Assembly (NCBI RefSeq): GCF_001429545.1
Contig: NZ_LMSP01000003.1
Span: 62,001 to 126,000, forward strand
DNA length: 64,000 nt
Direction of reading: 5' to 3'
Origin: Paenibacillus sp. Soil787
GTDB lineage: Bacteria; Bacillota; Bacilli; Paenibacillales; NBRC-103111
Shown: positions 26,598-35,232 of the stretch, piece by piece
Numbering within the stretch: the stretch's first letter is position 1
Layout: each line of letters begins with the position of its first letter
Position numbers and translations under genes: made by a program
Notes under the pieces: generated by a model
Seen by the model: only the letters and a program-made list of their open reading frames with translations
Database searches by the model: none
What the model was told of the DNA's origin: nothing

Positions 26598-29115
26598 TTG
26601 ACATCTCTCTCTCATTGATATTTTTCATTTCCAAAAAATTCACTTTCTTGATGGGCTCATGCTGTATTGCAGGTATAAAAAAAGTTTTTATTTCACATTT
26701 GCCAAAGGTACTTCGCCAACTTCGTTTCAAGGATGGAATGAATAGATCTGTCTCTACTTCTCTTCCGTTAGTTTCATTACAGCGTAGAATCCACCCATTC
26801 CCGTCTTCAGCCGGTTTAAAGGCCACAGCTACAACATTTTCGGCAGAAATCACAATTCCCTCGGAAACTTGCGGTAAATTGCCTTCGTGGTACGTTTCCC
26901 ATACCTGCTGCAGCGGAGTATGTAATTCGTATGCCTTACGTACAACGCCGCTATCCTGCCACGAGCCGGCATGAGGCGAGAGTATGTATATAAACTCCTG
27001 TACGCCCTGATCCATATATTCCGATTGTTCATCTCGTTCGCCAAAATGATCAGCATAAATCGGACTTCTTACTACGGTCATCCTTAATTCATTGTTTAGA
27101 ACATCATAAGCGTATTTTGTATCGTTGATCAGAGAAAGTCCGAATATTACTGACGGTTCAATTCCCGCAGCTGTACCAGGTTCATTACCCGATACATTCA
27201 CCCACATTTGTCCAGGCACCTCGTTTCCATTGCCCGGACGTTCAATGAAGCCGTACGGAATTTCAAACATTGCACGAGGCTGCTCGACATTTACAGGAAA
27301 GGCAAGCTTAAGCATCCTATGCTGTTCTCTCCAATCAAGCCTTACCTTGACATGCAAGTCGGAACTGTCATGTAATAAGCTTATATCCTGACGAAGGACA
27401 GAATTTCCGAAATGACTAATTACCCTAATCGACGCCCGTAGAGGCCCCGTTTCAAGCACTTTCAACTCTGCGTTACAAAAACATCCCCATTCATCGCGAT
27501 ACTGTGTCAGACCGTGTCCCCATGTATCGCTGTGGCTCTCATCCAAGACGATTGGCACCGCTCCGTCTCCAGCCAATACTTCTCTAAAACCGTTAAGCTT
27601 GTCAATGACATGTCTGATATATCCAGTATCTGGATCGAGCTCAACGAATAGCTTATTATTCTCTAAGAAGCAACCCTCAGCCCGAGCGGAACCTTTCGGC
27701 TCCATCGGATCGCAAGCTTTATCGCGGTATACCCAATACACCTGATAGCCAAAAGCCGGAATTCGACCCGTGATTAAAGTATCCCATTTATCATTGGTAT
27801 TTGTCCGGGATCCCCTGATGGTTTGAATAGGCAGGGGCCTCCCTGCTGCATCGGTCACTCCTGCAAGCTTCTTGTTAATTCCAATAGGTGCCTCCACTTC
27901 CCACGATAATGGGTTAAAAACCACAAGAGGTGAACCAAGATCATCTTGCTCCCAAAGCTGCCAGTCCTTCTCCTTGCTTAAGGATTTCACACCCGGTATC
28001 ATCGTATTAATCGACCAAGAAATCTTTTGAGTAGCAGCGTTTATCGCTTTTGCTCCAATGCTTAACGCTTCACCATAAAATTCCTGAACATCGTCGTAAG
28101 CTTCCTTTATACTGCAGCCGCCCATAATATCATGAAAATGATTGAACATGACATTTTCCCAAGCCCGATTAAGTGCTTCTGACGGATACGGTAAACCAAG
28201 CGTCAAATTGGCAAGTGTAGCAAATTTCTCGGCTGTCAGCATCCGGTGCTCCACTCGGCGGTTAGTGGCCTTTGATTCCGAGTGTGTTGAGTAACAACCG
28301 ACGGCATGCATCTGCATTTCATCCTTAATCACAGGGATATCCGGATCCATCTTCCTCATTTCTGAAAAATAATGATTAGGAGAGCTTAGCTGAATGTCGC
28401 CTAATCCAGGTCTCTTTTGGATCTCATGGATGAGCTTAAGGTTCTCAATTGTCGGCCCCCCGCCGTGATTACCAACGCCATAGAAAGACATGAAGGCATG
28501 ACCGCTTGCTACTGCCATATTTCTGTGGCTCATTAGCTTATCTTCCATTCCATTGCTCGCCCAATTGCCGTAGCTGTCGGCGAGCCTAAATGTCATAATA
28601 CGGCTGCCATCTTCCGATTCCCACCAAAACAAATCGTGCGGCAATGTCTTCTCATGTGCCCCAGGGCGCATGAAAACGTAGTAGTCCATTCCGCCTTGCT
28701 TCAACAACTGTGGCATCATGCCGTGGTGACCGAAAGAATCTACATTGTAGCCGACCTTCGCCATTACACCGAATTTCTCCATAAAATACCGTTGTCCATA
28801 TAAGCTATGCCTAGCAAATGATTCGCCCGATGGCAAATTGCAGTCCGGTTGTATCCACCAACCGCCTGTAATGACCCAGCGTCCTTCGGCAACTCGCTGC
28901 TTAATTTCGGCAAACATCTCGGGAGCATTCTCTTCAACCCATTTGTAATAAGACGCGCAAGCACATGTAAATACAAAATCAGGGAACTCATTCAATCGAT
29001 CCAAAGCAGAACGAAAAGTCGCTTTGATCTCCGCATACCCCTCCTGCCAGCGCCATAACCAAACCGGATCCAAATGAGCATTTCCGATTAAATGAAGCTT
29101 CGTTTCAATAGTCAT
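26587..29115 (-). CDS. Alpha-mannosidase, glycoside hydrolase family 38
   Basis: An 842-residue intracellular GH38 enzyme that releases alpha-mannosyl residues from imported oligosaccharides. Zinc ligands are at His14 and Asp16 (GNAHLDPVWLWRW), and the nucleophile is Asp126 in YNVDSFGHHGMMPQ, with further family motifs HFHDIMGGCS and the C-terminal beta-sandwich. There is no signal peptide. I chose the ATG at 29115 (MTIETKLHLIG), which has GGGGGAT just upstream; a GTG five codons earlier extends the frame. It is the fourth gene of a binding protein-permease-permease-mannosidase-aldolase operon and overlaps the aldolase by 11 bases. Confidence 0.95.
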   Translation of the reverse strand: MTIETKLHLIGNAHLDPVWLWRWQEGYAEIKATFRSALDRLNEFPDFVFTCACASYYKWVEENAPEMFAEIKQRVAEGRWVITGGWWIQPDCNLPSGESFARHSLYGQRYFMEKFGVMAKVGYNVDSFGHHGMMPQLLKQGGMDYYVFMRPGAHEKTLPHDLFWWESEDGSRIMTFRLADSYGNWASNGMEDKLMSHRNMAVASGHAFMSFYGVGNHGGGPTIENLKLIHEIQKRPGLGDIQLSSPNHYFSEMRKMDPDIPVIKDEMQMHAVGCYSTHSESKATNRRVEHRMLTAEKFATLANLTLGLPYPSEALNRAWENVMFNHFHDIMGGCSIKEAYDDVQEFYGEALSIGAKAINAATQKISWSINTMIPGVKSLSKEKDWQLWEQDDLGSPLVVFNPLSWEVEAPIGINKKLAGVTDAAGRPLPIQTIRGSRTNTNDKWDTLITGRIPAFGYQVYWVYRDKACDPMEPKGSARAEGCFLENNKLFVELDPDTGYIRHVIDKLNGFREVLAGDGAVPIVLDESHSDTWGHGLTQYRDEWGCFCNAELKVLETGPLRASIRVISHFGNSVLRQDISLLHDSSDLHVKVRLDWREQHRMLKLAFPVNVEQPRAMFEIPYGFIERPGNGNEVPGQMWVNVSGNEPGTAAGIEPSVIFGLSLINDTKYAYDVLNNELRMTVVRSPIYADHFGERDEQSEYMDQGVQEFIYILSPHAGSWQDSGVVRKAYELHTPLQQVWETYHEGNLPQVSEGIVISAENVVAVAFKPAEDGNGWILRCNETNGREVETDLFIPSLKRSWRSTFGKCEIKTFFIPAIQHEPIKKVNFLEMKNINEREMSNED

Positions 29116-29159
29116 GTTATCCCCCATCACGCATTATGATAATTTGAAACCTCTAACCT

Positions 29160-30035
29160 TTAACCTTTAACAGATCCCAGCATGGCTCCTTGCACAAAAT
29201 ATTTTTGCACAAACGGGTAAATGACAAGCACGGGCAAGATAGCAACGAAGACACAAGCATATTTAATATTTTCCGTCATGACGGCCAGCCCCGCTTCTGC
29301 TGCGCCAAGCTGCGCGGATTGTGTAGCCATATCTCCCGAAATGACGATATTGCGCAAAATGATTTGCATCGGGTATAGATTCTTCTCATTTAAGTAAATG
29401 AGTGCAGGAAAGAAGCTGTTCCAGTGAGCCACCGCGTAAAAAAGAAACATTGTGGCCATGACAGGCAAAGAAAGTGGCAGCACAATTTTTGTGAAAACTC
29501 GAAATTCTCCAGCGCCGTCCATGATCGCAGACTCATGCAGTGCTTCTGGAATATCCTCAAAAAATGTTCTCATCAAGATCATATTGAAAACATTGATCGC
29601 AGTCGGAATTAATATGGCCCAAATCGTATTGACCATTCCTAACGCATGAACCACCATATAGCGCGGGATGAGACCACCATCGAAGAACATGGTGAATACA
29701 ACAAACAAAGCAAGAAATGAGCGCCCATACATATGCTTACGCGACAAAGGATATGCGCAAAGAGCCGTCATCGCCAAATTAATAAGCACACCAGCGGCCG
29801 TATAAAAAATGGTGTTTCCGTAGGAGCGCACAATGGCGGGATCATTAAAAATAACACTATATGCTTTAAAATTAATATCTATAGGTCGCCAAAACACTTC
29901 GCCGCTGCTAACCGATGACCCGGAGCTAATCGATATGATTCCCATATAATAAAGCGGATACAGGGTAACAAAGATCATAGCCAGCATAAAAATTATGTTA
30001 ATCGTATCGAAATAAGAAAAGTTACGACTTCGCAT
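29160..30035 (-). CDS. Sugar ABC transporter permease, LplC/YtcP type
   Basis: A 291-residue channel subunit with EAA loop ESAIMDGAGEFRVFTKIVLPLS and the family C-terminus QKYFVQGAMLGSVKG. The ATG follows GGAGGGGATTGAG. It starts 15 bases after the first permease and is followed by the GH38 gene after 44 bases, so uptake and hydrolysis are co-expressed. Confidence 0.93.
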   Translation of the reverse strand: MRSRNFSYFDTINIIFMLAMIFVTLYPLYYMGIISISSGSSVSSGEVFWRPIDINFKAYSVIFNDPAIVRSYGNTIFYTAAGVLINLAMTALCAYPLSRKHMYGRSFLALFVVFTMFFDGGLIPRYMVVHALGMVNTIWAILIPTAINVFNMILMRTFFEDIPEALHESAIMDGAGEFRVFTKIVLPLSLPVMATMFLFYAVAHWNSFFPALIYLNEKNLYPMQIILRNIVISGDMATQSAQLGAAEAGLAVMTENIKYACVFVAILPVLVIYPFVQKYFVQGAMLGSVKG

Positions 30036-30049
30036 CTCAATCCCCTCCG

Positions 30050-30961
30050 CTAGAACAATCTTGATCCATTTATTTTTTTGGCAATTTGATTCGCAGATAT
30101 GACGAGCGCAAAGGCCAGTAAAGATTGGAAAATACCCACAGCCGCAGCGAAGCTAAAGTCGCTGTCAATCAACCCTCGACGATAAACAAATGTTTGGATA
30201 ACATCTGCGGTTTCATAAGTGGGACCACTGTACAATAATAAAATTTTCTCAAATCCGACCGAAAGCATTTTACCCACAGTCAAAAGCAGCATGATCGTAA
30301 CAACGGTTGAAATCCCAGGCAGTGTAATATGAAGCAATTTGCGCCATCGATTTGCCCCGTCCATCGTCGCCGCCTCATACAGTTGTGGATCGATAGAGGT
30401 CAATGCCGCCAAATAAATAATAGAGTTCCAACCAATACCTTGCCAAATTTCAGAGCCGACATAAATAGTTCGGAACCACTGCGGCATGGACATGAATGTC
30501 TTCGCTTCCCCGCCAAAAAGCTTAATCACTTCATTAATGAGACCATCGATGGAGAGAAAGTTAACCAGCATACCTACGACTACAACGGTAGACAGAAAGT
30601 GCGGAACATACGTGATGCTTTGAATAAATTTTTTGAAAATTTTTAATTGCAGCTCGTTTAACAATAAAGCGAACACGAGAGAAGATGGGAAATAAAAAAT
30701 GAGTGAATACAGGTTGATGAGCACTGTATTGCGAACCACTTGCCAAAAATTCGGATCCGTCAGAAATTGGCGAAAATACTTCGTCCCTGCCCACGGGCTA
30801 TGAAAGAAACCCTTGACGATCGAATAATCTTCAAATGCCATCAGATTCCCAACCATAGGTGCATAGTGAAAAATAACAAAATAGGCAAACGGCAATAAAA
30901 ACATGAGATACAGTGGCATGCTCTTGCGGATATTCTTTTTAATCTCAACAGCTGGTGTCAA
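30050..30961 (-). CDS. Sugar ABC transporter permease, LplB type
   Basis: A channel subunit of about 303 residues, beginning with a cytoplasmic stretch and the helix PLYLMFLLPFAYFVIFHYAP. Its EAA loop reads YEAATMDGANRWRKLLHITLPGI. I chose the TTG at 30961, because GGAAGGAG lies eight bases upstream of it. The longer frame from 31018 uses another TTG with no ribosome site and adds 19 residues unlike the family. It is second in the operon, 89 bases after the binding-protein gene. Confidence 0.88.
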   Translation of the reverse strand: MTPAVEIKKNIRKSMPLYLMFLLPFAYFVIFHYAPMVGNLMAFEDYSIVKGFFHSPWAGTKYFRQFLTDPNFWQVVRNTVLINLYSLIFYFPSSLVFALLLNELQLKIFKKFIQSITYVPHFLSTVVVVGMLVNFLSIDGLINEVIKLFGGEAKTFMSMPQWFRTIYVGSEIWQGIGWNSIIYLAALTSIDPQLYEAATMDGANRWRKLLHITLPGISTVVTIMLLLTVGKMLSVGFEKILLLYSGPTYETADVIQTFVYRRGLIDSDFSFAAAVGIFQSLLAFALVISANQIAKKINGSRLF

Positions 30962-31050
30962 ATATCTCCACTCCTTCCGGGAAAATAAAGGGACAAGCTG
31001 CCCGGTATGTCTAAGCAACCTGCCCCCTCTACTTGCATGAACTTCGACCT

Positions 31051-32670
31051 TTACTTCACGCGGGCTAAGGCATCGTTGTAGATTTTGATGATATCATCTG
31101 CACCTTTTGCTTTGAGTTGTTTTACGAAGTTATCCCAATCACCCAGTGCACCGTCTGTCACAATAAATTTATCCATGTTTTGAGTCAGGTAAGCGTCAAG
31201 CTGTGTACGGATTTGTTTCAGCTTCTCACGCTCTTCTTTTGTAAATGGAGGGTCGTTAACGAATTGAACATTTTCGCCTGCAGCCAAAGCTTTAGATGCT
31301 TTAGCGTTCCATTCTACCCATTCCTTGGAGTTAAAAGGCAATCCAGCATGATCGTCATTATCCACAGCAAGTCCCAGGTAGCCCGTACCATACTCAGATT
31401 GCAGCGCATAAATCGCGCTTGGCTGTCTGTCCTTATACTTATTGACAACTGTGTCAGTCAATTTGTAATCGCCATTTTCGCCAGTGAAATCTTCGCCTTT
31501 AATACCGAAGTTTGTAACCTCAATTCCCTCTTGGGAGTAGAACCAGTCCATGAATTGAACAACTTGTTCAGGATTCTTTACTTTCGCATTAATGACGTAC
31601 GATTCCGACAAGTGGCCAAGTGCATAGATAAGGTTACGCTTTGCACCGCTCGGCGATGTCATTGTATCCAACATATCAAACTTAGCATTCGGATCCTTCT
31701 TCTGCAGGTTAATATTAAATGTGCTAGCGAAACCATTATTATCTTGGAAATAGAAGGATTTACCTGAGTTTAGCTTTTCTTGCCAAATTTGCGATGTAGC
31801 CGTAGCATAATCCGGATCAAGAAGCTTTTCTTTGTAGAGCTTATTCAACCATGTGATCGCATTTTTAAACTCTGGCATAGCCGGACCGAATTTGTATTGT
31901 TTATCTTTCGGCTCGTAGTATACTTTCGTTCCGTTGAAGGTTGTGTATCCGCTTCCAAATGCGAATGAAATTGGATTGATTAGATTTTCTGTTCCTGTAA
32001 GTCCATTTGCAGCACGAGCAGTAAAAGGATATGAGTCCGGATTCGCTTCTTTCATTTTCTTCATCACTTGATACAATTCATCATAAGTAGTCGGCTTTTT
32101 CAAACCTAGCTTATCAAGCACATCCATGCGAATCATCGAAAGCTGGCCGCCAACACCCTGCCAATTTGCTACAAGAGGGAATCCATAAAGCTTACCGTCA
32201 ATTTTGTTTTTGTTGATCTCTGGCTGCTGGGAAATGACTTTCTTCAAATTTGGCATTTTGTCCAAATAGGGAGTCAAATCAAGGAATGCTCCCGTGTCCG
32301 CAAAGTTCTGAATATCATCCTGTTTGACAAGCATCACATCAGGCAGGGTATTCGTTGCGATCAACGTTTTCTTTTTATCATCGTAGTTGCTTTGAGGGAC
32401 ACTTTGAAGATTTAATTTTACATTTTTACGCTTTAAAATTTCCTGGACGGCTTTCGAATTGGCCACGATAGCTTGCGAAGCGTGTTCGTATCTCATCCAA
32501 GTCAGCGATAGAGGTTGGGCCGATATCGGTGTGCTTGCCGCACCAGCAGAAGTTGCCGGAGTCGCCGAATTATTCGTTGAAGTCGTTGAACTGCTTCCAC
32601 AACCGCTAAGCACACTTGATAGCACTAGTAATGAACCAGTTACTGCCATAAACCCCTTTTTTGATTTCAT
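31051..32670 (-). CDS. Extracellular sugar-binding lipoprotein
   Basis: A 539-residue solute-binding protein with signal peptide and lipobox LSGC (MAVTGSLLVLSSVLSGCGSSS), then a Ser/Thr/Ala-rich linker. It is the paralogue of the protein at 21387-22982. It is the first gene of the operon with two permeases, GH38 mannosidase and aldolase, and presumably captures a mannose-containing oligosaccharide. The ATG has GGGAGGA upstream. Its promoter lies in a segment duplicated in front of the sialidase-like genes at 37.1 kb, so the two operons are probably co-regulated. Confidence 0.94.
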   Translation of the reverse strand: MKSKKGFMAVTGSLLVLSSVLSGCGSSSTTSTNNSATPATSAGAASTPISAQPLSLTWMRYEHASQAIVANSKAVQEILKRKNVKLNLQSVPQSNYDDKKKTLIATNTLPDVMLVKQDDIQNFADTGAFLDLTPYLDKMPNLKKVISQQPEINKNKIDGKLYGFPLVANWQGVGGQLSMIRMDVLDKLGLKKPTTYDELYQVMKKMKEANPDSYPFTARAANGLTGTENLINPISFAFGSGYTTFNGTKVYYEPKDKQYKFGPAMPEFKNAITWLNKLYKEKLLDPDYATATSQIWQEKLNSGKSFYFQDNNGFASTFNINLQKKDPNAKFDMLDTMTSPSGAKRNLIYALGHLSESYVINAKVKNPEQVVQFMDWFYSQEGIEVTNFGIKGEDFTGENGDYKLTDTVVNKYKDRQPSAIYALQSEYGTGYLGLAVDNDDHAGLPFNSKEWVEWNAKASKALAAGENVQFVNDPPFTKEEREKLKQIRTQLDAYLTQNMDKFIVTDGALGDWDNFVKQLKAKGADDIIKIYNDALARVK

Positions 32671-32700
32671 CGAATAAATCCTCCCATATAATTGGATTGC

Positions 32701-32827
32701 CTTACACGAGGATCATAGCACACCATTTTTGTGCATTTGAATATCCAAATTGGCGTTTAAAGTACCGTTTTTCCGCTATTGGAGCCTTGATTCATTTCTC
32801 CGCTTTGATGCAAAAAGCCATAATGCA
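32701..32827 (-). promoter_or_regulatory. Promoter segment of the mannoside-uptake operon (duplicated, copy 1)
   Basis: About 125 bases are nearly identical to 37141-37267. On the minus strand a -10-like TATGAT (32712-32717) follows a weak -35 TTCAAA (32736-32741) after 18 bases. Conserved TTTGCATCAAAGCGG and TTTAAACGCC stretches upstream may be AraC-type regulator sites. The binding-protein ATG is about 40 bases downstream of the -10. Confidence 0.62.
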
Positions 32828-32944
32828 CGATAAAAAATCACGGTAAGACGATTCACTTTCCCTCCATGCACCAAGGCAGGAGCACTTCTTCGCGTCAGTC
32901 ACCAAGAATATCAGCCTGCAAGCTCGGAGTAGCCTTCGTGACAC

Positions 32945-32980
32945 AAGAAGACCGCACCCAGCTAGGGAAGCGGTCTTCTT
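32945..32980 (-). terminator. Terminator after the first sialidase-like operon (duplicated, copy 1)
   Basis: AAGAAGACCGC pairs with GCGGTCTTCTT around a 14-base loop. It lies about 45 bases after the stop codon of the sialidase-like gene at 33026. The same hairpin with the same loop occurs at 37280-37315. Confidence 0.82.
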
Positions 32981-33025
32981 ATCGAATATTATTTATATAA
33001 CGGAGTTTACCACCTTCATGTTCGG

Positions 33026-35218
33026 CTACTTGCTGCTAGCATTACCTGGCACAACAACGACTCCCGTTGTTGCAACAAAGCCGCCGTCCAACGTTGTCGC
33101 AGTAATTTCCGCTTTCCCTTTACTTACACCTGTAACCAGACCTGTTAACTCATCTACCATGGCAATACTGGAATCACTGGAACCCCACAAAATTGTTTTA
33201 TTGCTTGCATTGGCAGGAAATACGGTTGCAACAAGTCGTTCAGAGTTGCCTATGCCTATTGCAATATTTTTCTTTTCAAGCTCCACCGTTTGCGCAGCAA
33301 TCGCTGCCGGATCAACGTAGAGATATACTCTCAATGGTGCTTTGAAGAAAGGCAGCATATCGCTTGTTACACCCTGCGGAAGCTTTGTCTCATCAACAGT
33401 GCCGGTAAGATTGCTAATTAAAGAATTAAGTTTATAATTCGCTTTAATAGCTGCAACATCCCAATTCACCGACAAATCAACTGAAGGAATCACACCGTTC
33501 GCTGCCCCCGGTTTATAGGAGGTATATGCTTTAATTGTAGATGGGAACAGGGCTTTAATCGCACTATCGGATGCAGTATTGATATTGAAAGATGCAGGAA
33601 CCGCAATTTCACGATCGAAGCTTTCATATTCTCTGATAATGTTTACGGTATCACCCTGTTTAATCCAGTCCTCGGTAATTCTGGAGAAGGTAATATTTTT
33701 ATAGCCGCTTAAGGATTGATTAGCAGAGTCCTTATCAAGCGACGAGAAGAACCGGCTGAAGCTGATCAGGATATCCCCATTATCTCCTTGAGTTATGGCA
33801 GGGTAATGGTAGCTTCCCATACTGCTTCTTGTATCCAAGGCAAGATGCCTTCTGTATTTCCACGTTCTTCCTTCATCGTCTGATAGGGCGACAGCCAACG
33901 TGTTCCGGTTCGATTCCGTATCTACGTGAACAAATGCCCAATTGCCGCTCTTAAGCTGCAGAAGGTCGTGACCTACACCAGGATCCTGCAGTTCAGTGAC
34001 GTCCTTGACCGCCCCCCATGTCAATCCCTTGTCTTTAGACTCGGAAGCCACCACACGATAAGGTCTTGGGCCGTTGTCACGCATATAAGCTACAATCGTT
34101 CCGTCTTGTCTTTGAGCCATCGTGGCCTGAATGTTGGCGACACCAACAATAGGCTCACTCATCTCCCAACGAACCGAGTTATCCTCAAGAGGTTGGGAAG
34201 GATCATACTCTGTAAATGCCATAATGCTCATTTCTAGGACATCCGAATACAGGGGCAGAAGCAAACGAACTTTGCCGTTGCCAAGATCTACTGCAAACGG
34301 CTTATCTTTGGTTTGCCAGCCGATTCGGCGGGCGTACGGATAACCTGAACGAGGCTCAGTCATTGTGTCCGCTACTGTCGGAGCGTATAGATATTTAGTT
34401 GGATCGCCGCCAATCAACTGCATAGTCTGCGTGACTAGACCATCAAATTCAGCTTCATTTACTTTACGACTCATACCTGCTCCGCCATCTGCAACTGGTT
34501 TGAACAAATACTCTTTTTGCTCAGCAAGCTTGGCTTTTACCGTATTCACGAAACCTTTTGCCAACTCTGGGCGCGCAATAACAGGTGGTGTGGCCCAAGA
34601 AGGTCTTGATGTTGCTCCAGGTCTATCATCGAGCGACAGACTTATGTTATCGTCTGTGCTGTTCGGATTGACTACACCGCCAATATTTTTACCGAGTTTA
34701 ATCCCAACATTTTCAGAAAATGTCCAATTAGGTACTTTGTTGCCAACCTCTTCAAGCTCATAGCTGCCTTTTTCGGCATAAGCATATCTAGGTTGGGAAG
34801 TTTGCCACCTGCCCGCCAATACGGGATACCAGAAAAACCAGAGACGGTCACCGGAATCAACGTATACGACAGGATTAATATCAGCAATATCTTGGGCATC
34901 GGTCATTACAAACGGTGTCAACCATGTTTTTCCGCCATCCGTTGATCGAGCTCCCATAATCCGTGTCGTAGTCGCATCTCGTTCGCCATTTCCCTGAAAC
35001 CATACACATAACAACTGTCCGCTTGGCAATTCTACAATGCTGGAGCCGTGTATGTGGTCACCTATATCACCATTATCCTTGATAGGATTGAAAATATTTA
35101 CAGCTTTATCGGAAATGTTGAATGTTCCCGTAGGAGAAGCCAAAGCAGGAACTATACTTGTAGCTGAGATCGCCATACAAACAGTCAGTGCAGTTAGGAA
35201 CTTGAATTTCCTTTTCAT
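33026..35218 (-). CDS. Secreted sialidase-fold (BNR repeat) protein with Ig-like domain
   Basis: A 730-residue exported protein (signal peptide MKRKFKFLTALTVCMAISAT, cleavage near ALA-SPT). Asp-box motifs of the six-bladed propeller are visible: ARSTDGGKTW, SESKDKGLTW and LSDDEGRTW. The opening HGSSIVELPSGQLLCVWFQG is typical of the BNR_2 sialidase family. Residues about 645-722 form a bacterial Ig-like (Big_2) domain (VATVFPANASNKTILWGSSD). I do not see a clear F-R-I-P motif, so activity on sialic acid is not certain; other glycans are possible. It lies 15 bases downstream of a paralogue in a two-gene operon. Confidence 0.85.
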   Translation of the reverse strand: MKRKFKFLTALTVCMAISATSIVPALASPTGTFNISDKAVNIFNPIKDNGDIGDHIHGSSIVELPSGQLLCVWFQGNGERDATTTRIMGARSTDGGKTWLTPFVMTDAQDIADINPVVYVDSGDRLWFFWYPVLAGRWQTSQPRYAYAEKGSYELEEVGNKVPNWTFSENVGIKLGKNIGGVVNPNSTDDNISLSLDDRPGATSRPSWATPPVIARPELAKGFVNTVKAKLAEQKEYLFKPVADGGAGMSRKVNEAEFDGLVTQTMQLIGGDPTKYLYAPTVADTMTEPRSGYPYARRIGWQTKDKPFAVDLGNGKVRLLLPLYSDVLEMSIMAFTEYDPSQPLEDNSVRWEMSEPIVGVANIQATMAQRQDGTIVAYMRDNGPRPYRVVASESKDKGLTWGAVKDVTELQDPGVGHDLLQLKSGNWAFVHVDTESNRNTLAVALSDDEGRTWKYRRHLALDTRSSMGSYHYPAITQGDNGDILISFSRFFSSLDKDSANQSLSGYKNITFSRITEDWIKQGDTVNIIREYESFDREIAVPASFNINTASDSAIKALFPSTIKAYTSYKPGAANGVIPSVDLSVNWDVAAIKANYKLNSLISNLTGTVDETKLPQGVTSDMLPFFKAPLRVYLYVDPAAIAAQTVELEKKNIAIGIGNSERLVATVFPANASNKTILWGSSDSSIAMVDELTGLVTGVSKGKAEITATTLDGGFVATTGVVVVPGNASSK

Positions 35219-35232
35219 CTACATTACTCCTT

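Noticed and set aside
31117..31767. A 216-codon plus-strand frame inside the binding-protein gene
   Set aside because: It is a shadow of a well-conserved lipoprotein gene and has no family features.
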